Under the pieces are notes generated by a model. It made no database searches. It was not told the DNA's origin and saw nothing but the letters and a program-made list of their open reading frames with translations. 64,000 bases of DNA from Osmia lignaria lignaria (lineage: Eukaryota; Arthropoda; Insecta; Hymenoptera; Megachilidae). The position numbers and the translations under genes are program-made. The stretch lies in the NCBI RefSeq assembly GCF_051020975.1, contig NC_135037.1, positions 4,650,001-4,714,000 of the forward strand, written 5' to 3'. This document shows positions 28,101-39,354 of this stretch, one piece after another (the stretch's first letter is position 1; the number at the start of each line of letters is the position of its first letter).

Positions 28101-28269
28101 TATATAGGATGTCCTATGCTACTAAGACCAGCATTTAATTCTTCTTTAAATAAAGATGATTTTTTAGGACCATTATTTCATTTAAGCACCATTTTATTAA
28201 ATTAGTACTTAAATTATAAAATAATAAAAAATCACATAAATTTTTAAATAATAACAATACCAATTACTG
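19146..28269. other. No gene seen: long non-coding stretch
   Basis: GC-richer islands lie at about 19.56-19.70, 19.87-20.35, 23.2-23.45 and 24.05-24.20 kb. AT-rich microsatellite-like DNA lies at 20.73-20.83 kb. Minus frames at 19,911-20,318 and 20,379-20,660 are open but lack family character and splice support. An A tract interrupts the sequence near 19.83 kb. A short tcggatacccgatactcgga at about 20.64 kb may be a remnant of the CCCGA repeat family. I see no RNA gene. Confidence 0.45.
20735..20800 (+). repeat. AAT-type degenerate microsatellite
   Basis: The stretch is built from aataataat and attattaatt units with interruptions. It includes a palindromic aatagtattattaattaata segment that could cruciform or slip. 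No function is implied. Confidence 0.65.
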
Positions 28270-28590
28270 AATGTTTAATTCAAAGACTGTCAGGGGTACT
28301 ACTAGACAGACCTACCAATTTAAGGTCGATCGTTAGCCTGTATGTACCATGGAATGGGAAGTCTGGGGGATGATGAATTGAAACTCTCTTGTTTGCGAAA
28401 CAAGATGGTCACTTTACACGCACCTGTCGAACGCACATCTCTGGCTCTAGATCAAAGTTTCGGCTGTTAGTCCTGAACCCCCGGGTAGACCTAAACGTGG
28501 TGTTGGTTTCGAAGTAACATGGCTACTTCAGAGACATTGACAACTAAGCTGTTAATGTACGATTAACTAAGCTGTTATATACTATTGAAG
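28270..28590 (+). repeat. GC-richer patch with a 13-bp direct repeat
   Basis: Embedded in AT-rich DNA is a patch of about 300 bp with a different base composition (ctgtcaggggtactactaga, cccccgggtagacc). It is followed by two exact copies of aactaagctgtta about 20 bp apart near 28,543-28,577. A small palindrome, cttgtttgcgaaacaag, lies at about 28.39 kb. The composition suggests an inserted element or an old non-coding insertion. No open frame, terminal repeats or RNA promoter boxes are clear. Confidence 0.35.
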
Positions 28591-28739
28591 CTAAAATCCT
28601 ATACTTATATAAGCAGCTTAATAAATTTCTAAGCATAAAAAATACTGACATTATATTGGTACTTGCTATCTTGTAGAAAAATTGATTTATTTTTTTCCCG
28701 ATCATTTACCAAATATTTTGAGGTACATTCGCGACCAAG

Positions 28740-28890
28740 TCAGGTTTATTTAGGGAAAATGATGACATAAGGGAAATAGGAATTCTCAAAATCTTAATTT
28801 TGACGACATTAATATTAAAAGTAATTTAGAATAAAAATGATATCATTGTTAATTAGTAAACATTATAAAATTTAGCAAGTGCACGAATAC
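28740..28890 (+). repeat. AATTCTC-family dispersed repeat, copy 3 (plus orientation)
   Basis: The copy reads gggaaataggaattctcaaa, then atcttaattttgacgacatt and aatattaaaagtaatttaga. It is collinear with the reverse complement of copies at 13.4 and 19.0 kb. The 3' AT-rich block (ttgttaattag, attataaaattta) also matches the copy at 50.7 kb. Confidence 0.7.
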
Positions 28891-30196
28891 AAATATTTCT
28901 AATTACGTAACCAAGAGAATTATTTATATCATAAATGATGCTTTTCTATACAAATGACAGCATTTCTATTTATTATGAAAGAATGAATGAATTATATTCA
29001 TTTGCTCAAACACATATGCCCAGTGCTGTACATTTCATTTCAACTTAATTACCTATATGTATGCAAATTCATTGCTATAATTGCACTGTGTACAATGCTT
29101 TCACAATCATTCCTAGAAACTGAGTTCCAACATTAATAAAATAATCTAATACTACGCATATAGAGCAATTCAAAACAATTAGTAGAAGCAATTAGTTGAA
29201 CTTTACACAATCAATTTAGCGATTTCTAACGTAATGGTAATAAATAAATACCGACTTATTAATTTCACATTTATCCCCGATAATTAAAGCGTTTCAACGT
29301 TCGTTCGAGAAAATTCGAAGCTGTTCGTTCGAAAATTGTAGCTCATAAACGAGCTTATAGCTGCCGCTTATCACAGACAAACGAGCTGTGCTTCTTCTTC
29401 TCTTACGTCCTACTTTTCGTCGTAGTTTCCGGTCCGGAGAACATTTCTTCGAAACATATATATCTGTATAATGAAACATTGCAAACGATCGTGTAGAAGG
29501 TATACCGCAAAACTCTGACTGGTCTTCTTTAATTGCCGCAAGATATACGATATACTTCCTCGCCTTTTTGCTCGATCAAACAAATTTCGCGGGAGGCGAA
29601 AATTATGAAAGCAAACGGCGCAAACGTCCACCGATAATTTACGACCAGCCACCGGAACAGTGAGAAATTTTCAACGTTTCTGTTTTCTAGCAAGTAACTT
29701 TCGAGCAATGAAAGATGGCCCCGCTCTTAGGAACTGAAGTGATCACGAGGCGCTTGGGAAATCACGAAAACAATTCGCGCTACTCGGAGTAAAATGGATC
29801 GTCTAGGCAAGGAACGAACGCTTTGTATCTCGTTGTCATTGTACGATAAGTTGAAACGTGGATTGTCGACGGTTCCGAAAATCTCTCGTAGAAAGGGCGA
29901 CTTTATTGTTCGTAAATAACCGCTTTCAACGAGAGACGCCTCTTGCCAGAAATCACTCGCGAAATTTCCCGATAAACGAGAACACCCACGTTTGTTCCAG
30001 CCCCTCTCTCGACTTTTTTTTTATCCCTCCCCGCTTCATTTCTCTTCATGTTAATCAGACTTTTCTGCTTCGACCCTTTCGTTAATAAACGTTGGAATAA
30101 TACAATTGGGTTATTAATTTAGCAATTGTACGTTCGTATGCTCATGGTGTTTAGACTGTTTCAATCTCTGGGCGTGTATTCATACTTATACATAGT
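28891..30196. other. No gene seen: AT-rich then GC-richer island
   Basis: The first part is AT-rich. From 29.28 to 30.06 kb the sequence is GC-richer and CpG-rich, with short open frames on both strands (longest 80 codons, minus). None has recognisable domains or flanking splice sites. The position a few kb upstream of the large coding exon would suit a promoter or 5' non-coding exon, but no initiator or donor pair is convincing. Confidence 0.4.
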
Positions 30197-30259
30197 TAAA
30201 GGTGTACCAGCACCCGAAATTACGGGCTCGAAAAAATTTGGGCGAGCTCGGAAAGTAAA
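30197..30259 (+). repeat. CCCGA-family dispersed repeat, copy E (fragment)
   Basis: The segment ttaaaggtgtaccagcaccc followed by gaaattacgggctcg resembles the terminal TTAGnGGTGTGnGGGTACC sequence of copies C and D. It is short and diverged, so assignment is tentative. Confidence 0.35.
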
Positions 30260-31440
30260 AAAGAGAAGAATCAACGGCTATGTTAAAATGGAAATTCGAT
30301 GAATTTTTAGTGAATTAGAATTGAAAGATTCTAATAAACAAGATTGCTCTCCAAGATACTCTCAATATTACATCGTCTGATTTTATAAAATGCGTCGAAT
30401 ATTATGAGGAATATTTCAGAAAATTGCAATTGTTTTTTGCAAACATTTGCTAAATTTCTTTTTCAGATTCTGCGCAGCTTAAACACGAGAATAGAAAAAG
30501 AATTAAATGGAATCATAAATAGAAAATCAAATACTGTCTTTCAGCTTGAATCAATGTATCGTAAAATTAAAGTAAACTGAAAGTTAAGAAAGTAATCGAA
30601 ACTGCCAACCAGAATCAAAAATCTTCGAGGAACGAAGAAAGAAATAATGAATCAAACGACAAAGTAACGAGCTTTTTAACGTTTCGAAGAATTTACACCG
30701 ATTAACTGTGCTGTTTCGAGTCAATATTTACACTCTATATCTAAACGACTAAAACGAATTATACATAAGAAGAAATAGTATTTTAAGAGAAATAAAAGTA
30801 GATTCTTGAGATAACTTCAATGATAAACGAAAGAAATACAGAAACACGATAGAAATCTCTTGTACAAACACGCCATTTCGATGCAACAAGCAACCAAGAA
30901 TTACAGGAAAAAAGAAAGGCAATAGGAAAACAATCTTCTTCCCGGCAATCCTGCTGCGTTGTCTCATGACAAGGAAAGTACCGACTGAAAATAGCATCAC
31001 AGTGAAATCAAGATATTTCTGGCGGTTTGTTTTCCAACGAAGATTTATAAAGCAGAACGGAGATCGCGACAAAGAGACGCAATTAAAAAGATTACATTCG
31101 CCATCACGCATTCCCTTTCGAGAGTGCGTAGAAATGAGAAAGACGAGAGTTGAGCTTGAGAAAACCTTACGTCTACGTTAAATGTATAAAGTTTTCACGT
31201 AAAACTGCAATTTATCAACGAACACCGAGCGTCCAGTAAAACATATTCCCAAAGGAAACGCTAGCCATTTGAAGAAGTAATCGCTGAAGTAATCCATGTA
31301 ACGCTTAGAACTGTTAAAATAAAAAATAAGAAATAAAGAAAAAGAACGGCCTAAAGGAAAAGGACATCAGCGTCAACGTTTCCATGCCTCGAGTCGACTT
31401 ATGTTAGCGAAATCCATCAAGCGGATAAACGCGATCCTAG
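30260..31440. other. No coding seen: region directly upstream of the large exon
   Basis: AT-rich sequence holds open frames on both strands (minus 30,749-31,111, plus 30,966-31,181) that show no protein character. The transcription start or upstream exon of the large gene should lie here or further left. No TATA box or initiator stands out. Confidence 0.35.
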
Positions 31441-31563
31441 GCGATTGCGTTCAAAGGAGAGTCTAAATTTCCAAGGATAGTTGGTTGGCAAGTCGTCACG
31501 GTGTGCGGATTGGGGCGAATCCTCGGCTACATCGGCGGACGACCGTCGGTGGGGGCCGCCAGC
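31441..31563 (+). promoter_or_regulatory. 5' leader of the large exon, open in frame
   Basis: A TAG at 31,438 closes the upstream frame. From 31,441 to the ATG at 31,564 the frame is open but has no ATG, only GTG codons such as 31,501. A possible acceptor is ttccaag ending at 31,475, so part of this may belong to a spliced exon whose coding sequence starts further upstream. ATG 31,564 is preceded by gccgccagc, a good Kozak-type context, which is why it is the preferred start. If an upstream coding exon exists, the protein would gain an N-terminal extension through these codons. Confidence 0.4.
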
Positions 31564-34500
31564 ATGTCTCAGTCCGGGTCAGGAGGGGTAGACGGTAATC
31601 AGGAGCAAAATCAAGTCGGTCAAACGATGGAGAACCAACAGACAACGTGTCAGAACGGTCGGGCCGAACCACCGGCCGATAATGCTAAACAAGATTTGTC
31701 GAATGGCTTTGAGAATCGGACGATCGAGTACGAGAGATTCTCTCAGGACAGATCGCAACAGAATCCGGCAGCCGGTCAGAACCAAGAACAGCAGCAACAA
31801 CAGCAACAGCAGGCAGGTCAATATCCGACTGGAAGGAAGCAATCCGTGGTCGGAGTGCCCGAAGATAGACATCCCCCGACTGGACAACTTCCGCCTCAGC
31901 AGTACGCTCAAGAAAAAGCTGCTCTCGAGAGGATGCAACACGTCTCGCAAACGAGCACTCAAACTTTACCTGTGCAAGCGCAACCACAGTTCGTGCCCGA
32001 TTACGATCAGACCCAGTACGCGCAGATACGAAGTCAGTTTGAGGTTAGACCGCAGATGTATCCTCAACAGACGTCGTACGCCGAGAGGGCTGGTTACGTG
32101 ACCAGAGACGTCACGTACAGAGACCCAGCGTTGTATCAAGGAGGAACAGCGAATCCCGTGTTCGCTGGTCAAGGCCAGTACGTAACAGTGCAACATGGAA
32201 CGCAGATACCATCTCAGTCGGCTAGTCCGCAGCCGCCTTATTTCTCAGGGGTAGTGGTGCCTCAAGGATCCGGGTACGTCCAGTTCAGCGCGCAACCCCA
32301 GTATTCCTACAGCCAGTACCCTCAAACAGTGATGAACGCAGTTCCCTACAACCCTCATGCGGGGATCTACCAAACTCAACAGTTTGGTCAGCAATCGCCT
32401 AATCCGCAGAGATTCTCCCAGGAACTGGGCCAGTACCAAACTCAGCCGATCATTCAGCCGATCGCTCAGAACGTGGGTCACGGAATCGCGATGGCGACCA
32501 CTGAACGACCAAGCCGAGGGCCGAAACCCATGGTACCTCCACGTGGCAACTCGAAAATCACCCACGACACGGGTCACCGAAAATCGGCGAGCGTGGACGT
32601 GCCTGGCATGCAGAAGCCCAAGTACGATCCTAATCAGAACCTGCCGCAGGAACAGATTCATCGCAGCGACGGAGCAATCATCGTGCAAGGGACGCAGATT
32701 GTCTCCGATGGCCAGGATCGCAGATACCTGACGGCCATTAATCAAAATCCCAGAACCAGACAGGACGGTTTATACGTGGACACGAACGGTGATCCAGCCG
32801 GACGAGAGAAGATGTGCGAGGCGGTTGCCGCCGACTGCGGCCTCTATATGTCCAGGCCTGAGCACAGAAAGTCTATATCCGTGGACGTAACGTCGAGCTT
32901 TCCACGGCGAAACGACACCATTACCTTCACGTTTCCCGGCGATACCGGTCAAGAGATATTGGTGCCAGTGAGAAAGGCCGGGACTATGGTGGATCCGAAA
33001 CGAGTGGAAGCCAATCAAGTGTACCCGCCTGATCAAAGGCGGTTGGATACGAGCCTGAGAGTATCGCCGATGGCTTTCGATACGAGACAGGAAAATAGGA
33101 AGAGTATGGGGACTGATAGAAAGGCCGAATGGGGTAACGTGAGCCCTAATCAAAGAGTCGCGATGCCGCAAGAAAACAGACGATCCGATTACTTCGAAGA
33201 GCATAGGAGATCACCGATGACCATAGAGGGGAAAAGAATGGAGGACGTTAGAAGATCACCGATGCCGTTCATGCCGATCAGAGAAGGTTCCGTGGATCGC
33301 GCCGGACAAAAAAGTCCGTCGTTTGTGAATCAAAATTTCGAGAAGACCAGACAGGAGCTGGCCATGTGGGCCGAGCAGAAGCAGCGTCAGGAACACGAGA
33401 GAAACATGATGCAGAGTCAGTTGCTCTCGACCAGTCCACGTTCCCGCAATCATTCGGAGGAGAGAAGAGATCCAAGACCCATGCACCAGCAGGAGGAGCG
33501 TAAGGAAACTAGAATGACCCAATCGGCCTTCCAACCGATGCCTAATATCAGTCAAAGCACCATAATGGAACAGAGACGTCATTTGAGACACGTCAGTGCC
33601 GATTTAACTAAACACATGGAGTTGTCCAGAAAGGAGTTCGATGATCAACCTATCAGCGGATCTGTGGCCAATCTTGGCCCACCAGTTAGCACCGTTCCGT
33701 CGCAGAGAGCTAGCCCTAATATATGTCACCAATACCCAGCTCTCAGCGAGGCGAAGTTAGACACCAAAACTGTTCTAACAGTGGTGACGGATTTCGGTGA
33801 ATCGAGCTTGAACAAACCTATCGATCAAGTGGATCATATAATTCATAGTCATCGTAAGAGCCACAATGTATCTAACAATTTACTAACCCACAGCAAGAGT
33901 CAAACGGATAATCTTCAGGGTCAACTCGAGGCACAAAACGAGAAATCTGACGTGCATCAAATACAACAGCAACAACAAATGCAGAATCAACAAAGCCTGG
34001 ATTTGATTTCGGAGAAGCTTAGTCAATTCGAACGTCAACAGAGCGATCTTCAAGCGAAGCTACACTGTCTCCATAATCAAAACCAGATCCTCGATAAGGT
34101 AGCCCAGTTTCAGCATCAACAGAGCGACTTGCAGGCCCGTCTGCAGAGCCTGCAAACGCAGAATCAATTGTGCGATAAACTGCAAAGATCCACGGATTTC
34201 CAACAACATTCAGTCGGCAACGAGATCCATCAGATGCAATCGAATTCCCTGTCGAACCACCAGGAACAACCGTGCGATAAGACCTGCCCGTCGTCGCAAA
34301 GCCAGCACGCGTCCCATGGACATCATCAAACGTTATTGACCGCCGCCTATGCACAGAACTCTAATCATCAATCCTGCCAATCGTCTGTCTGCGAGAAGCT
34401 ATCGCCTAGGCTTCAACACGACACCAGCGAGCCGAATTCTATTCAGATACCGAACATGTCACAGATGCCATTGCCGTGTCTCCCGCAATTCGAACGTACA

Positions 34501-34659
34501 GACACGTCGCGTGCCTCGTTCTCGCAGTTTCATCGACTTCAGTGTCAGATCGAAGGACACGAGGCCGTTCCCGCGACTTCTTTCACCGGAACCTTGAAGA
34601 AAGTTCCTCCGGAAAAACCGCCGAGAACTTCGCTGATCGTACAGTCGCCCGAATCGGAG
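31564..34659 (+). CDS. Large coding exon 1: Gln-rich, disordered, phospho-motif protein (5' part, gene incomplete)
   Basis: A 1,032-codon open exon begins MSQSGSGG at an ATG in strong context and ends ...SPESE at a GTAAGA donor (34,660), phase 0. Reading past the donor meets a stop after 26 codons. The protein is dominated by Gln, Ser, Pro and Arg. It has Q8 at residues 76-83 and tyrosine/Gln-rich sequence to about residue 310. SH3-type proline motifs appear (PKPMVPPR; PPEKPPR near the exon end). Two HRKS(A/I)SVDV motifs lie at residues 338 and 434, two RRSPM motifs are present, and more RKS sites follow. Residues 820-873 hold a duplicated 27-residue coiled-coil unit (QFxxQQSDLQAxL). There is no signal peptide, membrane segment or catalytic domain. 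It is probably a cytoplasmic scaffold or adaptor regulated by basophilic kinases and 14-3-3, which is inference. I do not recognise the family. The C-terminus lies beyond the window. Confidence 0.9.
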
Positions 34660-34826
34660 GTAAGATACTCAATGATGATCACGTGCACGTTTCTGGTAGA
34701 GATTTTTTATGTCTTTTCTGTCTTTTCGTTTGCATAACCATAATGGCATGTGTGTTCATTTTGGAATCGATTAAAGGATGTTTAGATTCTTTATAATAAT
34801 TTTATTTTCGTTGAGTTTTTATCTGG

Positions 34827-35116
34827 AGGAGTGTGAAATCTTGAAAATTTTGGGTACTCGATACTTGGGTTCTCCAGAGTATAGAAAAAAGAAGTGTATC
34901 TGATTCATTCTGAGTCGATGAGAAAAATTTCCAACCCATTCCGAGTATAGGGTACTCGAAATTTTCGCGTTTTCGCACGTCTATACTTTTGAGAACTCGA
35001 TCGAATCCGACCCCAATAAGTCCTACTCGATCTAGCCCGAACAATTTCGTCCCGACCTGACCCAAACAATTCCTATCTGACCCGACCTTATATTTTCGGG
35101 TCCTCGCACATCTCCA
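34827..35116 (+). repeat. CCCGA-family dispersed repeat, copy B
   Basis: The left end has ggagtgtgaaatc leading to attttgggtactcg. The interior contains atccgacccc, ctagcccgaac, ctgacccaaac and atctgacccgacc units. The right end, read in reverse, is gtggagatgtgcgaggaccc. The ends thus form weak terminal inverted repeats like those of copies C and D. It is about 290 bp long. Confidence 0.6.
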
Positions 35117-36407
35117 CTTTCATCGTTCAACAAATCTTTGAAATACAGAGAATAGAAAACTTCAAACGAAGTAATTTCAACTCGAAAGTAAGTTTCATCA
35201 TGGAATATACACCCAGTTGTGGATAAAGAGAAAACTGAGTCAACTGGTATAAAACAAACGCAAGATCCGCGAAAAGAAACAGTCGAACGGTCAAAGCGCA
35301 GTACTGTTTTCCAATAATTCTTTATAAAATTATAATCCATGAAGCTTGCAGGAGAAAATGCATGGATGAGGCTGTTTCGTGTTTTCTAGACTGCTCACTG
35401 GAATGGATGAAGGGTGAGAGGCGAAGATAGAAGGGTGACTCGGGCAGAAAGGGTGGCAGATAGAGATCTCCACTTGCAGTTTTTGCCGTGGCAGCTGAGT
35501 GGAATGAACTCGTTAGATATCAGACTCGATGTTGTCTTTGAAAACTTCGTTACGAAGCCTGTGTACCTTTCACTCTACTTCCATGCTCGGTCTTTTCGTT
35601 CGGGCAACTTTGTTCCTGCTAGAAAACTACCACGACCGTCCTCGGTACGACATCACCTCGATCCTACGTGCCTGTGTTTCGAATGTTCAATTCCCAGATT
35701 TCCTGGCTATAAAACTGCTTCTTATTTAAGTTGCTTTCGAAATAATGTGCTTCGTGGAATGTATATTGTTTGCTCTTCCTCAATTATCAAAATAACATTT
35801 GATTACTCTGAACTGACAGAGTACACCGAAAAGTCTCAAACAGTATTAACTAATTTGTGAAAGTATCGAAATTCTAATTTGAATAATTAAGATTAAAATA
35901 ATTTTCTAGAATTTTATTCAGATCATTGTTGCCTTTAGACTATGATTTTTTGGAAAAGATGATCTCAAGTAAACGAATTAAAAAAGTAAAAAAATAATAT
36001 TTCTATAAATTCACGTATTTTCCAAAAGTTGTTAGAAATTCTTACATAAAATCTGACCTCAAAGATTTTAAAGAAACTACAATCACTTCTTATTAAAGGA
36101 AATATTTGCCTTCCACTTTTACGTCTTTCAACCTCAATGTTTCAAGAAATATCTCCAACCACTGTACCACAGTCAAATATTCTCAACCATCTAACGTTAG
36201 CTTTCGATATTATCTTAACCGTCGTTGGCACATACACTTTCATTCTTACCCAATATTTCACATAGATAGCTCTACGTAGAGCCACATAGGAATGTAAATA
36301 ATCTGCTCCTCGAAGAATACATGTACGTACACTCCCGTTCATAAATCAAAAAATGTAATTTAGTGTAAGGAATCAATTAATAATATTTTGGTGACGGAAG
36401 AGAACCT

Positions 36408-36510
36408 CAAATCCCAAATCTCAAATCCCCAAATCTCGGAATCTCAAAATCTCAAAATCTCAAAATCTCAAAATCTCAAATTTTCAAATCTCTAAAATCT
36501 AAAAGATTAT
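36408..36510 (+). repeat. Tandem 8-bp repeat (ctcaaaat)n
   Basis: Several units of ctcaaaat follow one another almost exactly around 36,446-36,480. They are flanked by degenerate caaatccc and caaatctc units. This is a young expansion inside an older low-complexity tract, related in composition to the tract at 3.52 kb. Confidence 0.75.
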
Positions 36511-37168
36511 ATTAACTTAAACAAACGAATCAACGCAAAATTCATTTTTGAAAAAACTGAAAATGATAAGTGCCCATGACTTATGGAGGAGAGTGTAGCT
36601 GCCGAACCTTGGCTGGCGTCGTTCCGGTAAAATTGGGTTAGCGCTGCGAGCCGTGCGCGTATGAAAAGCTCCGGGGTTTACTTTCCCAGAAGAGCAAACA
36701 TCCCTCTCACCGTTCTCTTCCGTTTGCAATACGGTGGACAATGGAGAAGTAAAGAGAAATTCCTATTTCCGACCGCGGTACGTCATCTATCCTCTCCAAC
36801 ATTGAACAGTTCGACCGCCTATAAGAACTACTTCTTTCTTTGACTTAGCCCTGATACAATTCTGATATCTTCAGTTCCTTTTGGCAACGCGAGGTACACG
36901 AGAGATAAGTACCTAAGCGGAACGTATAAGGGATTTCATGTCGGAAAGAGAATATTTTATTCTCGCGTCAGTCGAGCGAAGAAACGACGTAAAAGGATCC
37001 CGCATTTCGAGACGTGTTGCAATCTTTTCGTCACAAAAGGGATTCCTCGGGATATGTACAAAGTGCATATATCTTCTCTACCCGTTGCACTGATTTCCAT
37101 TTTCAATGCAATTAACCCTTTCGCTATGAAAGAGTTGATTACTGTGTTGAAAAAAAATTAGTTAAAAA

Positions 37169-37373
37169 TAAGAGCGTGCGGGTACCCTTAAATTTTTATA
37201 TATTTATAAGTATAATTGGATATAATTGAGTTTCGGGTCTCGAGTTAATATTTGGGTCGTAAATACTCGAACAAATTGATGTCCTGGACAAACTTTCTGG
37301 ATCCCGTCCAAATTCGAAAAAAATTTTTGATCCAAGCCCAACCTGAAATTTCTAGTACCCTCACACCACTAAT
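37169..37373 (+). repeat. CCCGA-family dispersed repeat, copy C
   Basis: The copy begins taagagcgtgcgggtaccc and ends agtaccctcacaccactaa. The end read in reverse is ttagtggtgtgagggtact, so the ends are inverted repeats of about 18 bp. The interior has cgggtctcgag, ggatcccgtcc and caagcccaacctg units. Size about 205 bp. The structure fits a non-autonomous DNA element (MITE-like) whose interior accumulated CCCGA units; this is inference. Confidence 0.65.
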
Positions 37374-38478
37374 TAAAACTGCTTGATAATTTCAAAGCAA
37401 TTTCATTTATAACTGACAGTGAAAATAATTAATTGAAATTAATTTTATACACGCGTTGATAACTTTGTTTCAAAATATCTATGCAACCAGTGTACATCTA
37501 TTAAATCAGGCGAACGTGGGGCGTCATCAAAGATTGCAGGAAATTGGCTGGTTTGAGTTTCAAAAGCTGAGACAACGACGAGTTAGGCAACCCGAGACAC
37601 GATAGCTTCGGTAACGCAAATTCAGAAAGGAACGTAATTCTACGAAACAGGAATTCTCGTAATACAGTTTCACGGCGAACGCAGTCACAGTACGTCGAAC
37701 GTAGGAGAAATTTAGCTGAGATTCAATACCGAGGAATAAATGTAAAATAAAATGGGCAAAGTGAATAACGGTCATCGATATAACGTGTACAATGTGGAAC
37801 ATTCTGAATCGTGGAACGATTCGAAGGGAAAGAAAAAATTAATTGGCCCCTATCGCGAATATCGAAGCAGAATTTACAACGAATATCCTAGAGGATCTTC
37901 GAGTATATTTATCCCTGAATGACTTTTTTCTTCGATAATCTTTGAATAAAAATCGGGAATAAAATGAAATTATTCCATTTGTAATTTTTGTTCGAAGATT
38001 ATTTCAACAATTTAAAATCCATGGTTTAATTAATCAAAAGGTTACAATACGATTTCTAAATTTTGCATATAAATAATTATGTACTTAATTGAAACTGTAA
38101 CAAAACTTGCTCGCATCCTTCAGAATTATTCTAGTAAATTGAAATTAATGACCATCTGTTACGTTCACTATTGTTCTGAACCATGTGTATAAATTCCTTG
38201 AGACAAAAGTAATGAGTTCCTTAAATGTTGCTTTCATCTATTGTCCTCGTGTATCTTCCTTTCATTTTTAACCAACCATGGGCAACTCGGGTGATTTATA
38301 TCCACCACTAATTTTTTACTGTTCTTAGCTTCTAAAGGATTTGAGAAAATTTTATTAAAGCCCCACTTTTTCGAATCAAATGTTTAAAGGATTAACTGGG
38401 AAAAATAAATATTCGGAAAAAGTTGGAATTCGCTTCAGACATAAACGACCCAGATTACCCGCGAAGGGTTAATAGCTA

Positions 38479-38604
38479 TTAGAGGTGGACGGGTACTCCA
38501 AAATTCAGGTCGGAAATTTTGGACGAATTTTCGGGGTTCCGCCCGACCCAATCCGACCCGACCCGATCGAAGGTTCGAGTACCCAAATTTTTACACATCC
38601 CTAA
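38479..38604 (+). repeat. CCCGA-family dispersed repeat, copy D
   Basis: The copy starts ttagaggtggacgggtact and ends gagtacccaaatttttacac then atccctaa, so the ends are inverted relative to each other. The interior contains the cleanest units of the family, cccgacccaatccgacccga. It ends only about 55 bp before coding exon 2, just upstream of the likely branch point, so it could influence splicing of that exon. Confidence 0.7.
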
Positions 38605-38658
38605 TTAATATAAAGATCAGTCTATCAAAAATTTGCTAACGATAATCAACACGCAAAG

Positions 38659-38838
38659 GATTCCTTGTTAGTTCCGCAGAAAGTGCTTCCTGTTCCGTTT
38701 TTAAGTCACGCCGATTCGCTAGCAAACACTTCGGGGCAAGGCGTAACGAAAACTTGCAGCAGTTTTCTGAATGGCGAAATGAAAACTGTCGCCGGCGAGG
38801 CCGAAAACAATCCGTTCTACGGTCCACAAAAGTCCGAG
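38659..38838 (+). CDS. Coding exon 2 of the large Gln-rich protein gene
   Basis: A phase 0/0 exon of 180 nt encodes 60 residues beginning DSLLVPQKVLPVPF and ending NNPFYGPQKSE. The acceptor used here is acgcaaag|gat with tgctaac upstream. An alternative acceptor, ttccgcag|aaa at 38,680, keeps the frame and would give 53 residues. The donor is gag|gtaaca at 38,839. Composition continues the Ser/Thr/Lys-rich character of exon 1, and the exon ends in the same SE dipeptide. Because it is symmetric it can be skipped in frame. No domain is recognised. Coding status rests on frame, phase and flanking signals. Confidence 0.65.
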
Positions 38839-39354
38839 GTAACAATGGACGAGAGAGCCTCTAGCTAGATTCGGATGTCTTTGAACGCGACAGGACCGTG
38901 TGTTTGCATGTCCCAGTAAAAATCGTGCCGCACGAAACGAAGAGCAACCGCGAGTTAATCAGATTTGGCACGCCCGTACCGCTTCTATAACTGCGGATAA
39001 AACAGCTGGTTGAATCTGCAGTCACCAGGACAAAAAATAAGAATAATGTCCGGATGGTATGTCCAGCCTTTCCGATTCCAAACCACTGTGGCAATTACCG
39101 AATGAATGGCAATCTTTCTTCTCGTCGAATAAATTTCGTTGAATTACGACAATAATCGAGTGGTTGAATCGCGTTTAATCCCTTTTCGTTTCGTTCATCA
39201 TGCAATTATTTTCGAAAGATATTTCATTCGATTTCAATAAAAATCGTGGAATTTCATTGATTTTAATTTGACAGTAATTTCGATTAATGAAGTGACGTTG
39301 AATGGCGTTAAGTTGAAACGAGGAAGATTTTGAAAACGGAAACTGATATTTTAA

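Larger units (their letters stand above)
34660..38658 (+). other. Intron 1 of the large gene (non-coding)
   Basis: The intron runs from the GTAAGA donor to an acceptor at 38,658 preceded by a branch-like tgctaac about 20 nt upstream. It contains CCCGA-family copies B, C and D, the tandem ctcaaaat tract at 36.41-36.51 kb and GC-richer islands at about 35.35-35.75 and 36.58-37.05 kb. The 148-codon plus frame at 35,414-35,860 starts with GTG, lacks splice sites in phase with the neighbours and is not supported as an exon. Confidence 0.6.

Noticed and set aside
31501..31563. Alternative GTG start of the large exon 21 codons upstream
   Set aside because: GTG is not a normal eukaryotic initiator; ATG 31,564 has a strong context. 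The leader could still be coding if spliced to an upstream exon.
31579..34354. Several long open frames antisense or shifted within the large exon
   Set aside because: They are shadows of a GC-richer, Gln/Arg-rich coding sequence and have Leu/Arg-rich artefact composition.
34660..34737. Extension of the large frame to a stop at 34,737
   Set aside because: The residues after the donor change to Phe/Ile/Val-rich sequence and lie past a consensus GTAAGA, so this is intron read-through unless the intron is retained.
35414..35860. 148-codon plus frame in intron 1 as an extra exon
   Set aside because: Begins at GTG, no acceptor/donor pair in phase with neighbouring exons, no protein-family character.
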